Positions 25,543 through 34,219 of a stretch of 64,000 bases of DNA are shown one piece after another. Numbering within the stretch: position 1 is the stretch's first letter; the number at the start of each line of letters is the position of its first letter. Made by a program: the position numbers and the translations under genes. Origin of the DNA: Nocardia altamirensis NBRC 108246 (lineage in GTDB: Bacteria; Actinomycetota; Actinomycetes; Mycobacteriales; Mycobacteriaceae); the NCBI RefSeq assembly GCF_001612685.1, contig NZ_BDAY01000052.1, forward strand, positions 28,622 through 92,621. The letters are read 5' to 3'. The notes beneath the pieces were generated by a model. It saw only the letters and a program-made list of their open reading frames with translations. It was not told the DNA's origin and did no database searches.

Positions 25543-26657
25543 GCGTGGCGGCGCTGCGTGCGGAATTCCCGGTGCTGGAGACCTGTGTCTATCTCAACAG
25601 CAATTCGACGGGGGCGCTGCCACGCGGCGTGGCACAGGTGCTCGATCGCTACTGGGCGACGATGCGGAACTGGCGCGACGATGCGTGGCGCGGATGGCTC
25701 GACGAGCTGGACGGTTATATCGGCGCCCTGTCCGAATTCCTCGGCGCCCCACCGGGAACGGTGGTCACCGACACGAATCTGACCACCCTGCTCGGCAGGC
25801 TCGCCACCTGTTTCGACTTCGGCGGCGAGCGCACCAGGGTGGTCACCACCGACCGCGAATTCCCCACCGTGCCGTTCCTCTGGCAGGGCTTCGCGAAGTA
25901 CGGGGCCGAGCGGGTCGTGGTCGACTTCGACACCGCCGCAGTCGAATCGGCGATCGACGAACGCACGTTGCTCGTCTGTGTCGCGCACGGCAGTTACACC
26001 ACAGGTGCCGTCCTCGATCTCGAACGGATCGTCGCGCGTGCCCACGAGATGGGCGCGCTGGTCGTCGTCGATGCCTTCCAAACAGTCGGCGTGCTGCCGC
26101 TGAACGTGCGAGCGCTCGGCGTGGATTTCCTCCTCGGGGGCGCGGGCAAATGGCTGTGCGGGGCACACACCGGGTTCCTCTACGCCAGGCAAGAACTTCT
26201 GCCGACGCTGCGCCCCGCGACGACCGGGTGGTTCGCCGGCCGCGATCCGCTGTCCTTCCGGCCCGCCGACGAGTGGGCCGAGGACGCCCAGCGACTGGCG
26301 GGCGGCACGCCGATTCCGCTCACCGCCATGATGTCCAAGGTCGGACTCGACCTGCTCGCAGGCGTTGGCGCGCAGACCATCCGCGAGCACTCGCTGCGCT
26401 GTACCGATCGCATCCTGACCCGCGCGGCCGAGGCTGGTATCGCAGTGCGCACCCCCGCCGCGCCGGAACACCGCGGCGGCGTGGTCTGCCTCAGCTTCCC
26501 CGGCGACGAGGCGGTGAAGAAGCGGCTCGTCGAACACGGCATGGTCTGTAGTTGGCGCGAAGGCCTGCGGGTGGCTCCGCATATCTACAACACTGTCGAC
26601 GAGGTCGATGCCTTCATGGACGCCCTGATCACCGAACGAGGTCTGGTGCGCGGATGA
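25539..26657 (+). CDS. Kynureninase-like PLP enzyme (aminotransferase class V)
   Basis: The protein has 372 residues. The N-terminus YLNSNSTGALP recalls the kynureninase YLDGNSLG block. Asp178 in VVVDAFQTVG should contact the PLP ring nitrogen, and Lys204 in GGAGKWLCG should form the Schiff base. TTGWFAGRDPLSF matches the GWFG(H) region of kynureninases. It is shorter than typical kynureninase (about 410) and His150 replaces the usual Tyr/Asn neighbourhood, so an isopenicillin-epimerase-like or desulfurase-like activity is possible. Coupled to a tryptophan dioxygenase, cleavage of a kynurenine derivative to an anthranilate is the simplest role. Confidence 0.78.
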   Translation: MSVAALRAEFPVLETCVYLNSNSTGALPRGVAQVLDRYWATMRNWRDDAWRGWLDELDGYIGALSEFLGAPPGTVVTDTNLTTLLGRLATCFDFGGERTRVVTTDREFPTVPFLWQGFAKYGAERVVVDFDTAAVESAIDERTLLVCVAHGSYTTGAVLDLERIVARAHEMGALVVVDAFQTVGVLPLNVRALGVDFLLGGAGKWLCGAHTGFLYARQELLPTLRPATTGWFAGRDPLSFRPADEWAEDAQRLAGGTPIPLTAMMSKVGLDLLAGVGAQTIREHSLRCTDRILTRAAEAGIAVRTPAAPEHRGGVVCLSFPGDEAVKKRLVEHGMVCSWREGLRVAPHIYNTVDEVDAFMDALITERGLVRG

Positions 26658-27712
26658 GCGGGCACGTCCTCTCGCCCCGAGCGCTGATGAGCCTGCTCTT
26701 CCACGGCGACAAGGCCATCGATGTCGTGCGAACGGCGTGGCGCATGGGCATTCTCGACGCGCTGGAAGAACACGACGCCGAGTCGGTGTCCCTAGGTCAG
26801 CTGTGCGACCGGTTCGGTCTGGTGCCCGCCCGGCTGTACAAGTTGCTCGACTGTCTCGAATGCCTCGGATTCGTCATCCGGTATCCCTCGGATACGTTGC
26901 ACGACACCAGATATCGGGCAGTCGAGGGCGCGTGCGATGCCGCGATCGACGTCCTCGGCCCTGACTCGAACGAGCGGGACCGGGACGGCTACCCGTGGCG
27001 GACCCTGTACGGAGCCCTGCCCGACGTGCTCCGCGGCGAGCGCAGCATGCCTGCCGAGGCGTTCACCTGGCCGCTCGACAGCGCCGAGCAGGTCGCCGGC
27101 TTCGAACACAGCATGGCGGCCGGAATCGGGCCCATCGCCGAGGCGTTCCGGACAAATGCCGAATCATGGTGCGCGCGTTCGACATTGCGACTACTCGACG
27201 TCGGCGGTGGTGACGGCACATTGGCGGTGCATCTCCTCCAGGACAACCCGACGCTGCGCGTCGATGTCTACAACCTTCCGGCGCTGCGACCCCTCGTCGA
27301 CAGCACGCGGACGAAGTCGGGCTGCGGTGACCGGCTGGGCTTCGTGGGCGGCGACTTCCTCGCCGAACCGCTGCCCACCGGATACGACATCGTGTCCTTC
27401 GTTCGAGTACTGCACGACTGGCCGCGACCGCGAGCGCGTGAGCTTCTGACCAAGGCCTACCAAGCGCTCCCGCCGGGCGGGCGGGTGCTCATCTGCGAGG
27501 AGTTCCGCGACGCCGAACGCCTTGCCCGGCAATTCTTCTGGTCCTATTTCCTCATCGGTGTCGACAGCTGCGCCAGCATGTTGCGCGAGGTGGCCGACTA
27601 CCGCAGGCTGCTCGGCGACCTCGGTTTCCTGGACGTGACGGTGCTCCCCGGGCCGTTCGAGATCATCGTCGCCACGAAGCCGGACACCGTACCTGAGGTC
27701 GTGGTCCGATGA
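26654..27712 (+). CDS. SAM-dependent methyltransferase of the O-methyltransferase (Methyltransf_2) family
   Basis: The ATG at 26654 overlaps the previous stop by 4 bp and gives 352 residues. The N-terminal winged-helix dimerisation domain (AWRMGILDALEE ... LCDRFGLVPARLYKLLDCLECLG) is followed by the SAM motif LLDVGGGDGTLAVHLL (180-195), VRVLHDWP, and a C-terminal GGRVLICEEF. This is the fold of acetylserotonin/hydroxyneurosporene O-methyltransferases. Enzymes of the same family C-methylate 3-hydroxykynurenine in 4-methyl-3-hydroxyanthranilate pathways (SibL type). A similar step on a kynurenine or anthranilate is plausible, but O- versus C-methylation cannot be told. Confidence 0.86.
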   Translation: MSGHVLSPRALMSLLFHGDKAIDVVRTAWRMGILDALEEHDAESVSLGQLCDRFGLVPARLYKLLDCLECLGFVIRYPSDTLHDTRYRAVEGACDAAIDVLGPDSNERDRDGYPWRTLYGALPDVLRGERSMPAEAFTWPLDSAEQVAGFEHSMAAGIGPIAEAFRTNAESWCARSTLRLLDVGGGDGTLAVHLLQDNPTLRVDVYNLPALRPLVDSTRTKSGCGDRLGFVGGDFLAEPLPTGYDIVSFVRVLHDWPRPRARELLTKAYQALPPGGRVLICEEFRDAERLARQFFWSYFLIGVDSCASMLREVADYRRLLGDLGFLDVTVLPGPFEIIVATKPDTVPEVVVR

Positions 27713-29326
27713 GTGACAACAAATCTCGACGCCACAGTGCCCGACTGGTCGACTGACAGCATGCAGAACTTCGATCACATCTTCGTCGGCGGCGGCCACA
27801 ACGCGCTGGTCGCGGCCGCATATCTGAGCAGGGCCGGATATGACGTCCTCGTCCTCGATCGCAACGACCGGGTCGGCGGCTTCGTCCGCAGCGCCGAATT
27901 GTCGCCGGGGGTGACCTACGACCCGTTCTCGTCCGCCGTGCCCTTGTTCACCAGCGGACCCGCCTGGCGCGACCTCGGTCCGGATCTGCGGAAGCAAGGC
28001 CTGGAGATCCTGCAACCCGAGTTCCCCACCGGCGTGTCCATGCAGGACGGCACCACCGCGATCTTCCCGCGCGATCCCCTGGCGCTGGCAGACGAGGCCG
28101 AGCGCCTGCACCCGGGTGACAGCTCAGCGGTCGCCGAGATCATGGCAGCCCTCGGCCCGTCGTCGGGCGAGGCGTTCGGCCTGATGGGCCAGGATCTGAC
28201 CTCCGACGCAGCCAGAGCCACCATCGCCCGGCTGGTGAGCGAGGGCAAGGGCTGGTCCCAAGTGGCCGAGCTCGCGCTCGACACCGCGCGCTCGGCCGTG
28301 TCGGAGCTCGAATCCCCCGCGCTGCAAAGCCTTTTCGGGTCGTGGCCGGCGCACGTGAGCCACGGGCCCGACGACGCGGGCGGCGCGTTCTGGACGACGA
28401 TCTTCCCACTCGGCTTCACCGCGGGCGGCATGCCGATCCCCCAGGGCGGCATGGGCAAGCTCGCCGAGGCACTCAGCGGCGTCATCACCGAGCACGGCGG
28501 TGTCATCCAGACCAAGGCCACCGTCACCCGCATCAGGGTCGCCGACGGGCGCGCGGTGGGCGTGCAATTGTCCGATGGCAGCGCGTATCGGGCACGGAAC
28601 AGCGTCATCGCCTCCGTCAATCCCGACCAGCTCTACGAGTGGTTGCTCGCCGAAACCATTGTGCCCCCGCGCATTCTGTCGCAGGCGCGCCGATACCGAT
28701 ACGGCACCGGCATTTTCCAGCTGCACCTCGCCATCAGCGGTCCGATTCCGTGGCCGGACAAGCGGTTCACTCGGATCGGCCAGCCCTTCCTCACCGATTC
28801 CCTCGATGGGCTCTCCCTGCATGTCGCGCAGTCGCGAGCGGATCTGCTGCCCGCATGGCCGACGATGACCCTCGACTGCCCGACCGCGCACGACGCGACC
28901 CGAGCGCCCGAGGGCATCAACGTGATTCGGATCGAGGTCACGGACGTGCCGACCAGTCCGCGCGGCGACGCCGCTGGCGCGATCGCCACCGACGGCACCT
29001 GGAATTCCTGCGTGATCGACCGTTTCGCCGACCGGGTGCTCGAGGTCGTCGAACGCCACATTCCCGGATTGACCGAAAAGATCGTCACCCGAGCAACGGT
29101 CACCCCGGCCACCCTTGCCGCGTTCAATCCCAACAGCGGCCCCGGCGACCCGTACGGCGGCGCTCAAGACCTCGCTCAGAGCTTCGCACTGCGCCCCATC
29201 GCGGCCGCACCGGGTCATCGCACCTTCGTGCCCAACCTGTACGTGCTCGGCGCTGGCACCTGGCCTGGCGCAGGCGTCTCCGGAAACTCCGGCTACATCG
29301 TCGCCCAGTACCTGATCGACTCCTGA
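27713..29326 (+). CDS. CrtI/PYROXD2-like FAD-dependent oxidoreductase
   Basis: The frame starts at a GTG directly after the methyltransferase stop (537 residues). An ATG at 27761 just before MQNFDHIFVGGGHN is an alternative. The FAD motif GGGHNALVAAAYLSRAGYDVLVLDRNDRVGG is classic for phytoene desaturase and amine-oxidase-like flavoproteins. A central AGGMPIPQGGMGKLAEAL and C-terminal LYVLGAGTWPGAGVSGNSGY complete the fold. It would desaturate or oxidise a small substrate. No 3-monooxygenase of the kynurenine type is present, so this enzyme may supply the oxidation step. It ends one base before the convergent TetR gene. Confidence 0.85.
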   Translation: MTTNLDATVPDWSTDSMQNFDHIFVGGGHNALVAAAYLSRAGYDVLVLDRNDRVGGFVRSAELSPGVTYDPFSSAVPLFTSGPAWRDLGPDLRKQGLEILQPEFPTGVSMQDGTTAIFPRDPLALADEAERLHPGDSSAVAEIMAALGPSSGEAFGLMGQDLTSDAARATIARLVSEGKGWSQVAELALDTARSAVSELESPALQSLFGSWPAHVSHGPDDAGGAFWTTIFPLGFTAGGMPIPQGGMGKLAEALSGVITEHGGVIQTKATVTRIRVADGRAVGVQLSDGSAYRARNSVIASVNPDQLYEWLLAETIVPPRILSQARRYRYGTGIFQLHLAISGPIPWPDKRFTRIGQPFLTDSLDGLSLHVAQSRADLLPAWPTMTLDCPTAHDATRAPEGINVIRIEVTDVPTSPRGDAAGAIATDGTWNSCVIDRFADRVLEVVERHIPGLTEKIVTRATVTPATLAAFNPNSGPGDPYGGAQDLAQSFALRPIAAAPGHRTFVPNLYVLGAGTWPGAGVSGNSGYIVAQYLIDS

Positions 29327-29327
29327 C

Positions 29328-29981
29328 TCAGGAGCTGCCTCGTTCGACCTCGAGTTCGGCGACGAGTCTCCGGAAGATGTCGAGCAGAACGGTCGCACTC
29401 GGCGCCTCCGCGCCGCTTGCCGAATAGCGCTCTGCCCATTCGGTCAGCGCCGCGGACAGTACCGCCCTGGCGACGAGGAACAGCATCCGCACCCTCGAAC
29501 ACGCGACGACATCGGTTGCGCCAGCTATTGATTCGATCGCCGTGTTCATTGCAATGGCATCGGCGGCCAATGCTGCCGCGGTCACCTGCGGCGAGGAAAG
29601 CATGACTCGACAGGCGCAGAGGAGGGCATGCGTGGCCGCGGGATCATCGGCTAACCCTTCGATGACGTCGAAGTAGACGTTCTCGACGTCAGCCAACCGC
29701 AGTGTCCGCGCATCCGCGGCCGCGATCATCGCCATGCTCGCGGCGCCGAAACCCCACCTGTCGTAGGCGACCGCCTGGTCTTTGGTCGGGAAATAGCGGA
29801 AGAACGTCCGTGGCGATACCCCCGCACGGGCGGCGATGTCGTCGACGGTGATGCCGTCATATCCATGCAATCCGCTCAATTCAAGTGCAGCGGAATGAAT
29901 TTCAGCTCGCGTTTGATCCCGGCGACGTGCCCGCAGATCGCGCGGATTATCCGCGGGGTCGCCATCGACTGCGCTTCGCAT
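29328..29981 (-). CDS. TetR-family transcriptional regulator
   Basis: The ATG at 29981 gives 217 residues; a longer frame would cover the promoter region. The DNA-binding domain is clear: RDQTRAEIHSAALELSGLHGYDGITVDDIAARAGVSPRTFFRYFPTKDQ, with YF at the end of the recognition helix, followed by an all-helical ligand domain. It is convergent with the four-gene tryptophan operon and divergent from the acyltransferase gene. It therefore probably controls at least the acyltransferase, and perhaps the operon, through the dyad at 30037-30051. Confidence 0.9.
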   Translation of the reverse strand: MRSAVDGDPADNPRDLRARRRDQTRAEIHSAALELSGLHGYDGITVDDIAARAGVSPRTFFRYFPTKDQAVAYDRWGFGAASMAMIAAADARTLRLADVENVYFDVIEGLADDPAATHALLCACRVMLSSPQVTAAALAADAIAMNTAIESIAGATDVVACSRVRMLFLVARAVLSAALTEWAERYSASGAEAPSATVLLDIFRRLVAELEVERGSS

Positions 29982-30020
29982 CTGTCCACGATATGCCGTG
30001 TGACACAAATTACCTACTTG

Positions 30021-30051
30021 GCACACCGTGCACACTTGGCAGAATCTGCCA
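30021..30051. promoter_or_regulatory. Candidate TetR operator
   Basis: TGGCAGA-A-TCTGCCA (30037-30051) is a perfect 15-bp palindrome midway between the TetR start (29981) and the acyltransferase start (30200). A second small dyad GCAC-ACC-GTGC lies at 30021-30031, and CTTGGCA occurs at 30018 and 30035. The position fits autoregulation and control of the divergent gene. Confidence 0.5.
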
Positions 30052-30199
30052 CCAGACGTACCTTGATCTTGTCGATGAATGTTTGCCCAGGTCAAACCAC
30101 TGGGCGTGGATCTTGCTGCGCGCCGAATCACGGTTTCCGGCGTTGCGAATACCGGACCAAAAGTGTCCTCGGTCGAATACGACAATCAGGAGTACGGAC

Positions 30200-31444
30200 A
30201 TGAGTGGTCTGTCATCATCGAGCGTTTTGATCCGCCCTCTCGACCCGAGCGAAGCAATGTTCGTCCCGACTGGGCTCTACGTCGGGTACACCACCCGCGT
30301 GCGCGGCGAGCTGGATCCGAGGGCCCTGGCCGAAGCATTCGACCTGATCCGGCAGCAGTACCCGGTTCTGCGGAGCCAGGTCGTGCCGGCGGACGGGCAG
30401 CCCGTCTTCGCGGCGACCGATCTGCCACCGGTGATCAGCTGGCGCGACCAGGAAAGCGACGAATCACTGCCCGATCTCGCGGGCCGGGTGGCCGCGATCC
30501 AGGTGGTGCGGGTTGATGCCCGCACCGCACTGGTGACCCTGCTGACCCATCACTCGGCCGCAGACGGGCACCACTCGCTGCAACTGCTCGCCGACCTGTG
30601 GGAGAGCTATACCGCCGTGGTCGAGGGCAAATCGGTGCGGCCGCAGCGCCATGACTACCCACAGTCGGTGGAACAACTGCTGGACGAACGCGGGATAACG
30701 CTGGACGACGCTCCCGCGGCGTCGGTGGCCCCAACATTGCCCACAACGGCAGGTAGCACACCCCAATCCCCAAGTGCCACAGCGTCGCCCGATCACATGG
30801 CGCGGGTCCGACTGACCGCCGAGCAGACACGAGCCCTCGTCGCGATCGGCCATCAGGCAAAGACCACCATCAACGGCTTGATGTCGGCGGCCATCATGCA
30901 AGCCACCGCAGACAGTGCAGGCATCGGTCTCGAGGAGGTGCTCTACGTGTATCCGGTCGATCTCCGCCGTCGCCTGACTCCGGCAGTGCAGTACACGGCA
31001 GGCACCAATGTTCTCGGCACGGCGATGTTCGTCGCGGACTCCGACACCCCGACCGACACCGTGGCGCTGGCGCGTGCGATCACCGACCGCCTCGCCGGCG
31101 ACCTCGCCTCCGGTGAGGTTCATCGTTCCGTCCTGCGGCTACCGCACGAGAACTTCGACCCGGCGATCCTCGAATCACCGTCGTCGGTAGTGGCAACAAA
31201 CTGGGGCATCATCCCGCCCATGCCGACCCCAGACACACTGACGATCGACGACTTCTCGCCGAGCGTGCATCAGACGAGCCAGCTGCCCGGTCCGCTGGGC
31301 AACTCGGCGTCCCCGCCGATGGGCGGCATCATCACCACGTTCCAGGGACAGCTCACGCTCGACGTCACCATGGCCGCGGGCGACCCCGAGAACCTCGTCG
31401 ACCGCGTCGGTGCCATCCTGGCCGAAATCCTGCCCGCTGCCTGA
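30200..31444 (+). CDS. PapA-like condensation-fold acyltransferase
   Basis: The ATG at 30200, with AGGAG at 30188-30192, gives 414 residues, the size of mycobacterial PapA5-type acyltransferases. The catalytic motif HHSAADG (117-123, HHxxxDG) is intact, and the C-terminal half has the bridging strands expected for the condensation superfamily (TNVLGTAMF, VATNWGIIP, GIITTFQGQLTLDV). Such enzymes transfer an acyl group from CoA or a carrier to an alcohol or amine. Next to the tryptophan-derived operon and TetR gene, it would most simply acylate the pathway product. The substrates are unknown. Confidence 0.84.
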   Translation: MSGLSSSSVLIRPLDPSEAMFVPTGLYVGYTTRVRGELDPRALAEAFDLIRQQYPVLRSQVVPADGQPVFAATDLPPVISWRDQESDESLPDLAGRVAAIQVVRVDARTALVTLLTHHSAADGHHSLQLLADLWESYTAVVEGKSVRPQRHDYPQSVEQLLDERGITLDDAPAASVAPTLPTTAGSTPQSPSATASPDHMARVRLTAEQTRALVAIGHQAKTTINGLMSAAIMQATADSAGIGLEEVLYVYPVDLRRRLTPAVQYTAGTNVLGTAMFVADSDTPTDTVALARAITDRLAGDLASGEVHRSVLRLPHENFDPAILESPSSVVATNWGIIPPMPTPDTLTIDDFSPSVHQTSQLPGPLGNSASPPMGGIITTFQGQLTLDVTMAAGDPENLVDRVGAILAEILPAA

Positions 31445-31454
31445 GATTTCGAGC

Positions 31455-32465
31455 TCACGGCAGCAGAGTGCCCGATTCGGCGTCGTAGTGCAGGACCCGG
31501 TCGGGTTGCGGGACAACCCAACCGTCGGCGCCCAGCGCGGGCTCTGCTGCCTCCGGCACGATCACGCCGACGGTGAAGCCGTCCGCCTCGACCGTAACCA
31601 GCGAGGTTGCGCCGAGGTGCGCCACCGTGGAGACGGTGCCGCGCAGTGCATCGTCCACGGCGGTGGCGGAGAAGGTCAGGTACTCCGGACGGGCGCCCCA
31701 GATGACCGAGGGGCTCAGGCCGACCAGCTCGCCGGGGATCAGGTTCATCGGGGTCGAGCCGATGAAGTTGGCGACGAAGGTGTCGGCGGGGCGGCGGAAA
31801 ACCGCACGGGCAGTGCCGAGTTGGCGGATCCGCCCCTCCGCCATCACCGCGATCCGGTCCGCCATGGCCAGTGCCTCGGCTTGGTCGTGGGTCACGAACA
31901 CGGTGGTGACGCCGAGTTCGAGTTGCAGCTTCTTCAGGAAGGTGCGGGCTTCCAAGCGCAACCGAGCATCCAGGTTGGACAGTGGCTCGTCGAAAAGAAA
32001 CACCTTGGGGTGGCAGGCCATTGCCCGCGCCAACGCGACTCGCTGTTGCTGCCCGCCGGACAGCTCGGCGGGTCGGCGCGCCAGCAGTCCTTGCAGCGAA
32101 AGCTGTTCCGCGGTTTCGGTCGCTTTCGCCGCCCTGGTCCGACGATCGGTGCCGCGGACCTTCAGTGGATAGGCGATGTTGTCGGCCACCGTCATGTGCG
32201 GGAACAGCGCATAGTCTTGGAACACCATCGCCACGTCACGGCGGCCTGGCGAGAGCCGGGTGACGTCCTTCTCGTCGATCCGGATCTGCCCGCTGGTCGG
32301 GGTTTCCAGTCCGGCGATGCTGCGCAGCAGAGTGGTCTTGCCGCACCCGGATGGCCCGAGCAGCGCGAAGAACTCGCCGTCCTGAATCGTAAAATTCAGG
32401 GCGTCGAGGGCTTTCACGTCGCCGGGGAAGACCTTCGTCAGGTCGACCAGATCGATCTGCGCCAT
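31455..32465 (-). CDS. Sugar ABC importer ATP-binding subunit (MalK/UgpC type)
   Basis: The protein has 336 residues. Walker A GPSGCGKT (37-44), Q-loop VFQDYALFPH, signature LSGGQQ (135-140), Walker B VFLFDEP (155-161) and H-loop VTHDQAEAL are all intact, with a C-terminal TOBE domain (about 235-336). This is the multi-sugar importer ATPase family. It follows two permeases and a binding protein without gaps. The whole set is transcribed leftward, away from an alpha-mannosidase gene. Confidence 0.95.
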   Translation of the reverse strand: MAQIDLVDLTKVFPGDVKALDALNFTIQDGEFFALLGPSGCGKTTLLRSIAGLETPTSGQIRIDEKDVTRLSPGRRDVAMVFQDYALFPHMTVADNIAYPLKVRGTDRRTRAAKATETAEQLSLQGLLARRPAELSGGQQQRVALARAMACHPKVFLFDEPLSNLDARLRLEARTFLKKLQLELGVTTVFVTHDQAEALAMADRIAVMAEGRIRQLGTARAVFRRPADTFVANFIGSTPMNLIPGELVGLSPSVIWGARPEYLTFSATAVDDALRGTVSTVAHLGATSLVTVEADGFTVGVIVPEAAEPALGADGWVVPQPDRVLHYDAESGTLLP

Positions 32466-33290
32466 CTAGGACTTGATCCCTCCGTGGAGCCGGAAGCCGT
32501 AGCGCCGGTTGACGAACACGTACATCAGCACGACCGGAATCGAATACAGCAGGGAGAACGCCGAAATCGGCCCGAGCAGCGCCCCGCCGCCCTCGTCGTA
32601 GAAGGTGCGCACCACCACCGCGGCGGGCTGCTTGTCCTGGTCGCGCAACAGCAGGAACGGCACCAAGTAGCTGCCCCATACGTTCACCACAGTCCACACC
32701 GCGATCGTGGCCAGTCCGGGCCGAGCCAGCGGCACCACAATGTCGCGCAGGATCCGCAGCGGCCCGGCCCCGAACACCCGCGCCGATTCCTCATAAGACC
32801 TCGGCACCGAGTCCATGAAGTCCTTCAGGATGAAGATGGCCGCAGGCAACAGACCGCCCGAAAGCACAAGCACCACACCGAATTCCTGGTCGAGCAGACC
32901 GAGCTTCCAGATCATCAGGAAGATCGGCACCATCGCCGCGGTGCCGGTCACCACGCTGGACAGCAGCAGGAGCGCATACAGCAGCGCGTCACGGCCAGGG
33001 ATCCGGACCCGCGACAGCGCGTACGCCGCCAGCGCCGCACTCGAAACCACCAGCACCATGCTTGATCCGGACAGCAGCACCGAATTCCACAGTGAACCCA
33101 TGGTCAGGTCGTCCTCGAACAACGCCGAAAAGTGTTTCAGCGTCGGCTTTTCCGGAATCCGCGGTGCGTACCCTGGATTGGCGTCGAACGGCGCCGAGGC
33201 CAGCCAGAGGATCGGCAGCACGAAGAACCCGGTCACCACCGCGACGAAGGTGTAGAAGCCGATCCGCGAGACGATATGCCGTGGGTTCAT
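32466..33290 (-). CDS. Sugar ABC importer permease (MalG type)
   Basis: The protein has 274 residues with six hydrophobic segments. The coupling helix motif EESARVFGAGPLRILRDIVVPLARPG is the conserved EAA loop that docks to the ATPase. It starts at the ATG at 33290, overlapping the other permease gene by 4 bp, and its stop abuts the ATPase start. It belongs to the binding-protein-dependent transport family for oligosaccharides. Confidence 0.93.
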   Translation of the reverse strand: MNPRHIVSRIGFYTFVAVVTGFFVLPILWLASAPFDANPGYAPRIPEKPTLKHFSALFEDDLTMGSLWNSVLLSGSSMVLVVSSAALAAYALSRVRIPGRDALLYALLLLSSVVTGTAAMVPIFLMIWKLGLLDQEFGVVLVLSGGLLPAAIFILKDFMDSVPRSYEESARVFGAGPLRILRDIVVPLARPGLATIAVWTVVNVWGSYLVPFLLLRDQDKQPAAVVVRTFYDEGGGALLGPISAFSLLYSIPVVLMYVFVNRRYGFRLHGGIKS

Positions 33291-34219
33291 GAGCTCCTCC
33301 GCCGCAGCAGGCGCAGGTAGAACAGCGCGAGCACCAGATTGATCAGCAGCATCAGCACCGACGCCGCGGCGCCGTAGCCGAGCGCACCGTCGTCGATCCC
33401 CTGCCGGTACAGGAAGATCGGCAGCGTCTCGCTGCGGTGGTTCGGCTCACCGCGCGTCAGCAGGTACGGGGTGAAGTCGTTGAAGGTCCACAAGCTGATC
33501 AGCAGCGTGTTCGTCAGGACGTGCCCGCGCAGGTGCGGAAAGACCACGTCCCGCAATGTCTGCGGCCCGGAAGAACCAGCCAGCCGCGCGGTTTCGAGGT
33601 GCGACGGCGGCACGGTCGACAGCGCGGCCGAGTACAGCAGCATGGAGAACGCGGTGCCGCGCCAGATGTTGAATACGATGATGACGGCGAGCGGCTGGTG
33701 GATCATCCACGCGTAGCCTGGATTGCCGAGCAACCGGTTGACGGTGCCTTCGTCGCGATCGAGCATCGCAATCCACACCACCGCAACGACACTCGCGGGC
33801 AGGATCCACGCGAGCAGCACCAGGCTCTCCACCACGATGCGGACCCAGCGGACCGCACGGCGCATCGTCCATGCCAGTGCGAAGCCGAGACAGTTCTGCC
33901 CGATGATGGCCGAGCCGAACACGAACAGCAGCGTGATCCACACACTGTTGCCGAACAGCGGGTCGGTCAGCGCCTTCGTGTAATTGCCAAGTCCCACAAA
34001 GGAAACGTCCACCGAGGTGCGCCCGGACACGGTGAGATCGGTCAGGCCGATCCACAGCAACCACAATGCGGGGAACACCAGGAAAGCCGCGATCAGCAGC
34101 AGCGCCGGCGTGACGAACGCGCTCGCCTTCCAGCGCCCCAATCCGGCGACGTCGGTATCGGATCCGCCCTGCTGGGCTCCGGCGACAGCGGCGGCGCCGG
34201 GGGTAGCGGGATCAGTCAC
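33287..34219 (-). CDS. Sugar ABC importer permease (MalF type)
   Basis: The GTG at 34219 gives 310 residues and overlaps the binding-protein stop by 8 bp; an upstream ATG at 34282 would run 70 bp into that gene. A short polar N-terminus precedes six membrane segments. The EAA loop is LETARLAGSSGPQTLRDVVFPHLRG. It pairs with the MalG-type permease. No feature shows which sugar is moved; the divergent alpha-mannosidase suggests manno-oligosaccharides or mannosides. Confidence 0.92.
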   Translation of the reverse strand: MTDPATPGAAAVAGAQQGGSDTDVAGLGRWKASAFVTPALLLIAAFLVFPALWLLWIGLTDLTVSGRTSVDVSFVGLGNYTKALTDPLFGNSVWITLLFVFGSAIIGQNCLGFALAWTMRRAVRWVRIVVESLVLLAWILPASVVAVVWIAMLDRDEGTVNRLLGNPGYAWMIHQPLAVIIVFNIWRGTAFSMLLYSAALSTVPPSHLETARLAGSSGPQTLRDVVFPHLRGHVLTNTLLISLWTFNDFTPYLLTRGEPNHRSETLPIFLYRQGIDDGALGYGAAASVLMLLINLVLALFYLRLLRRRSS

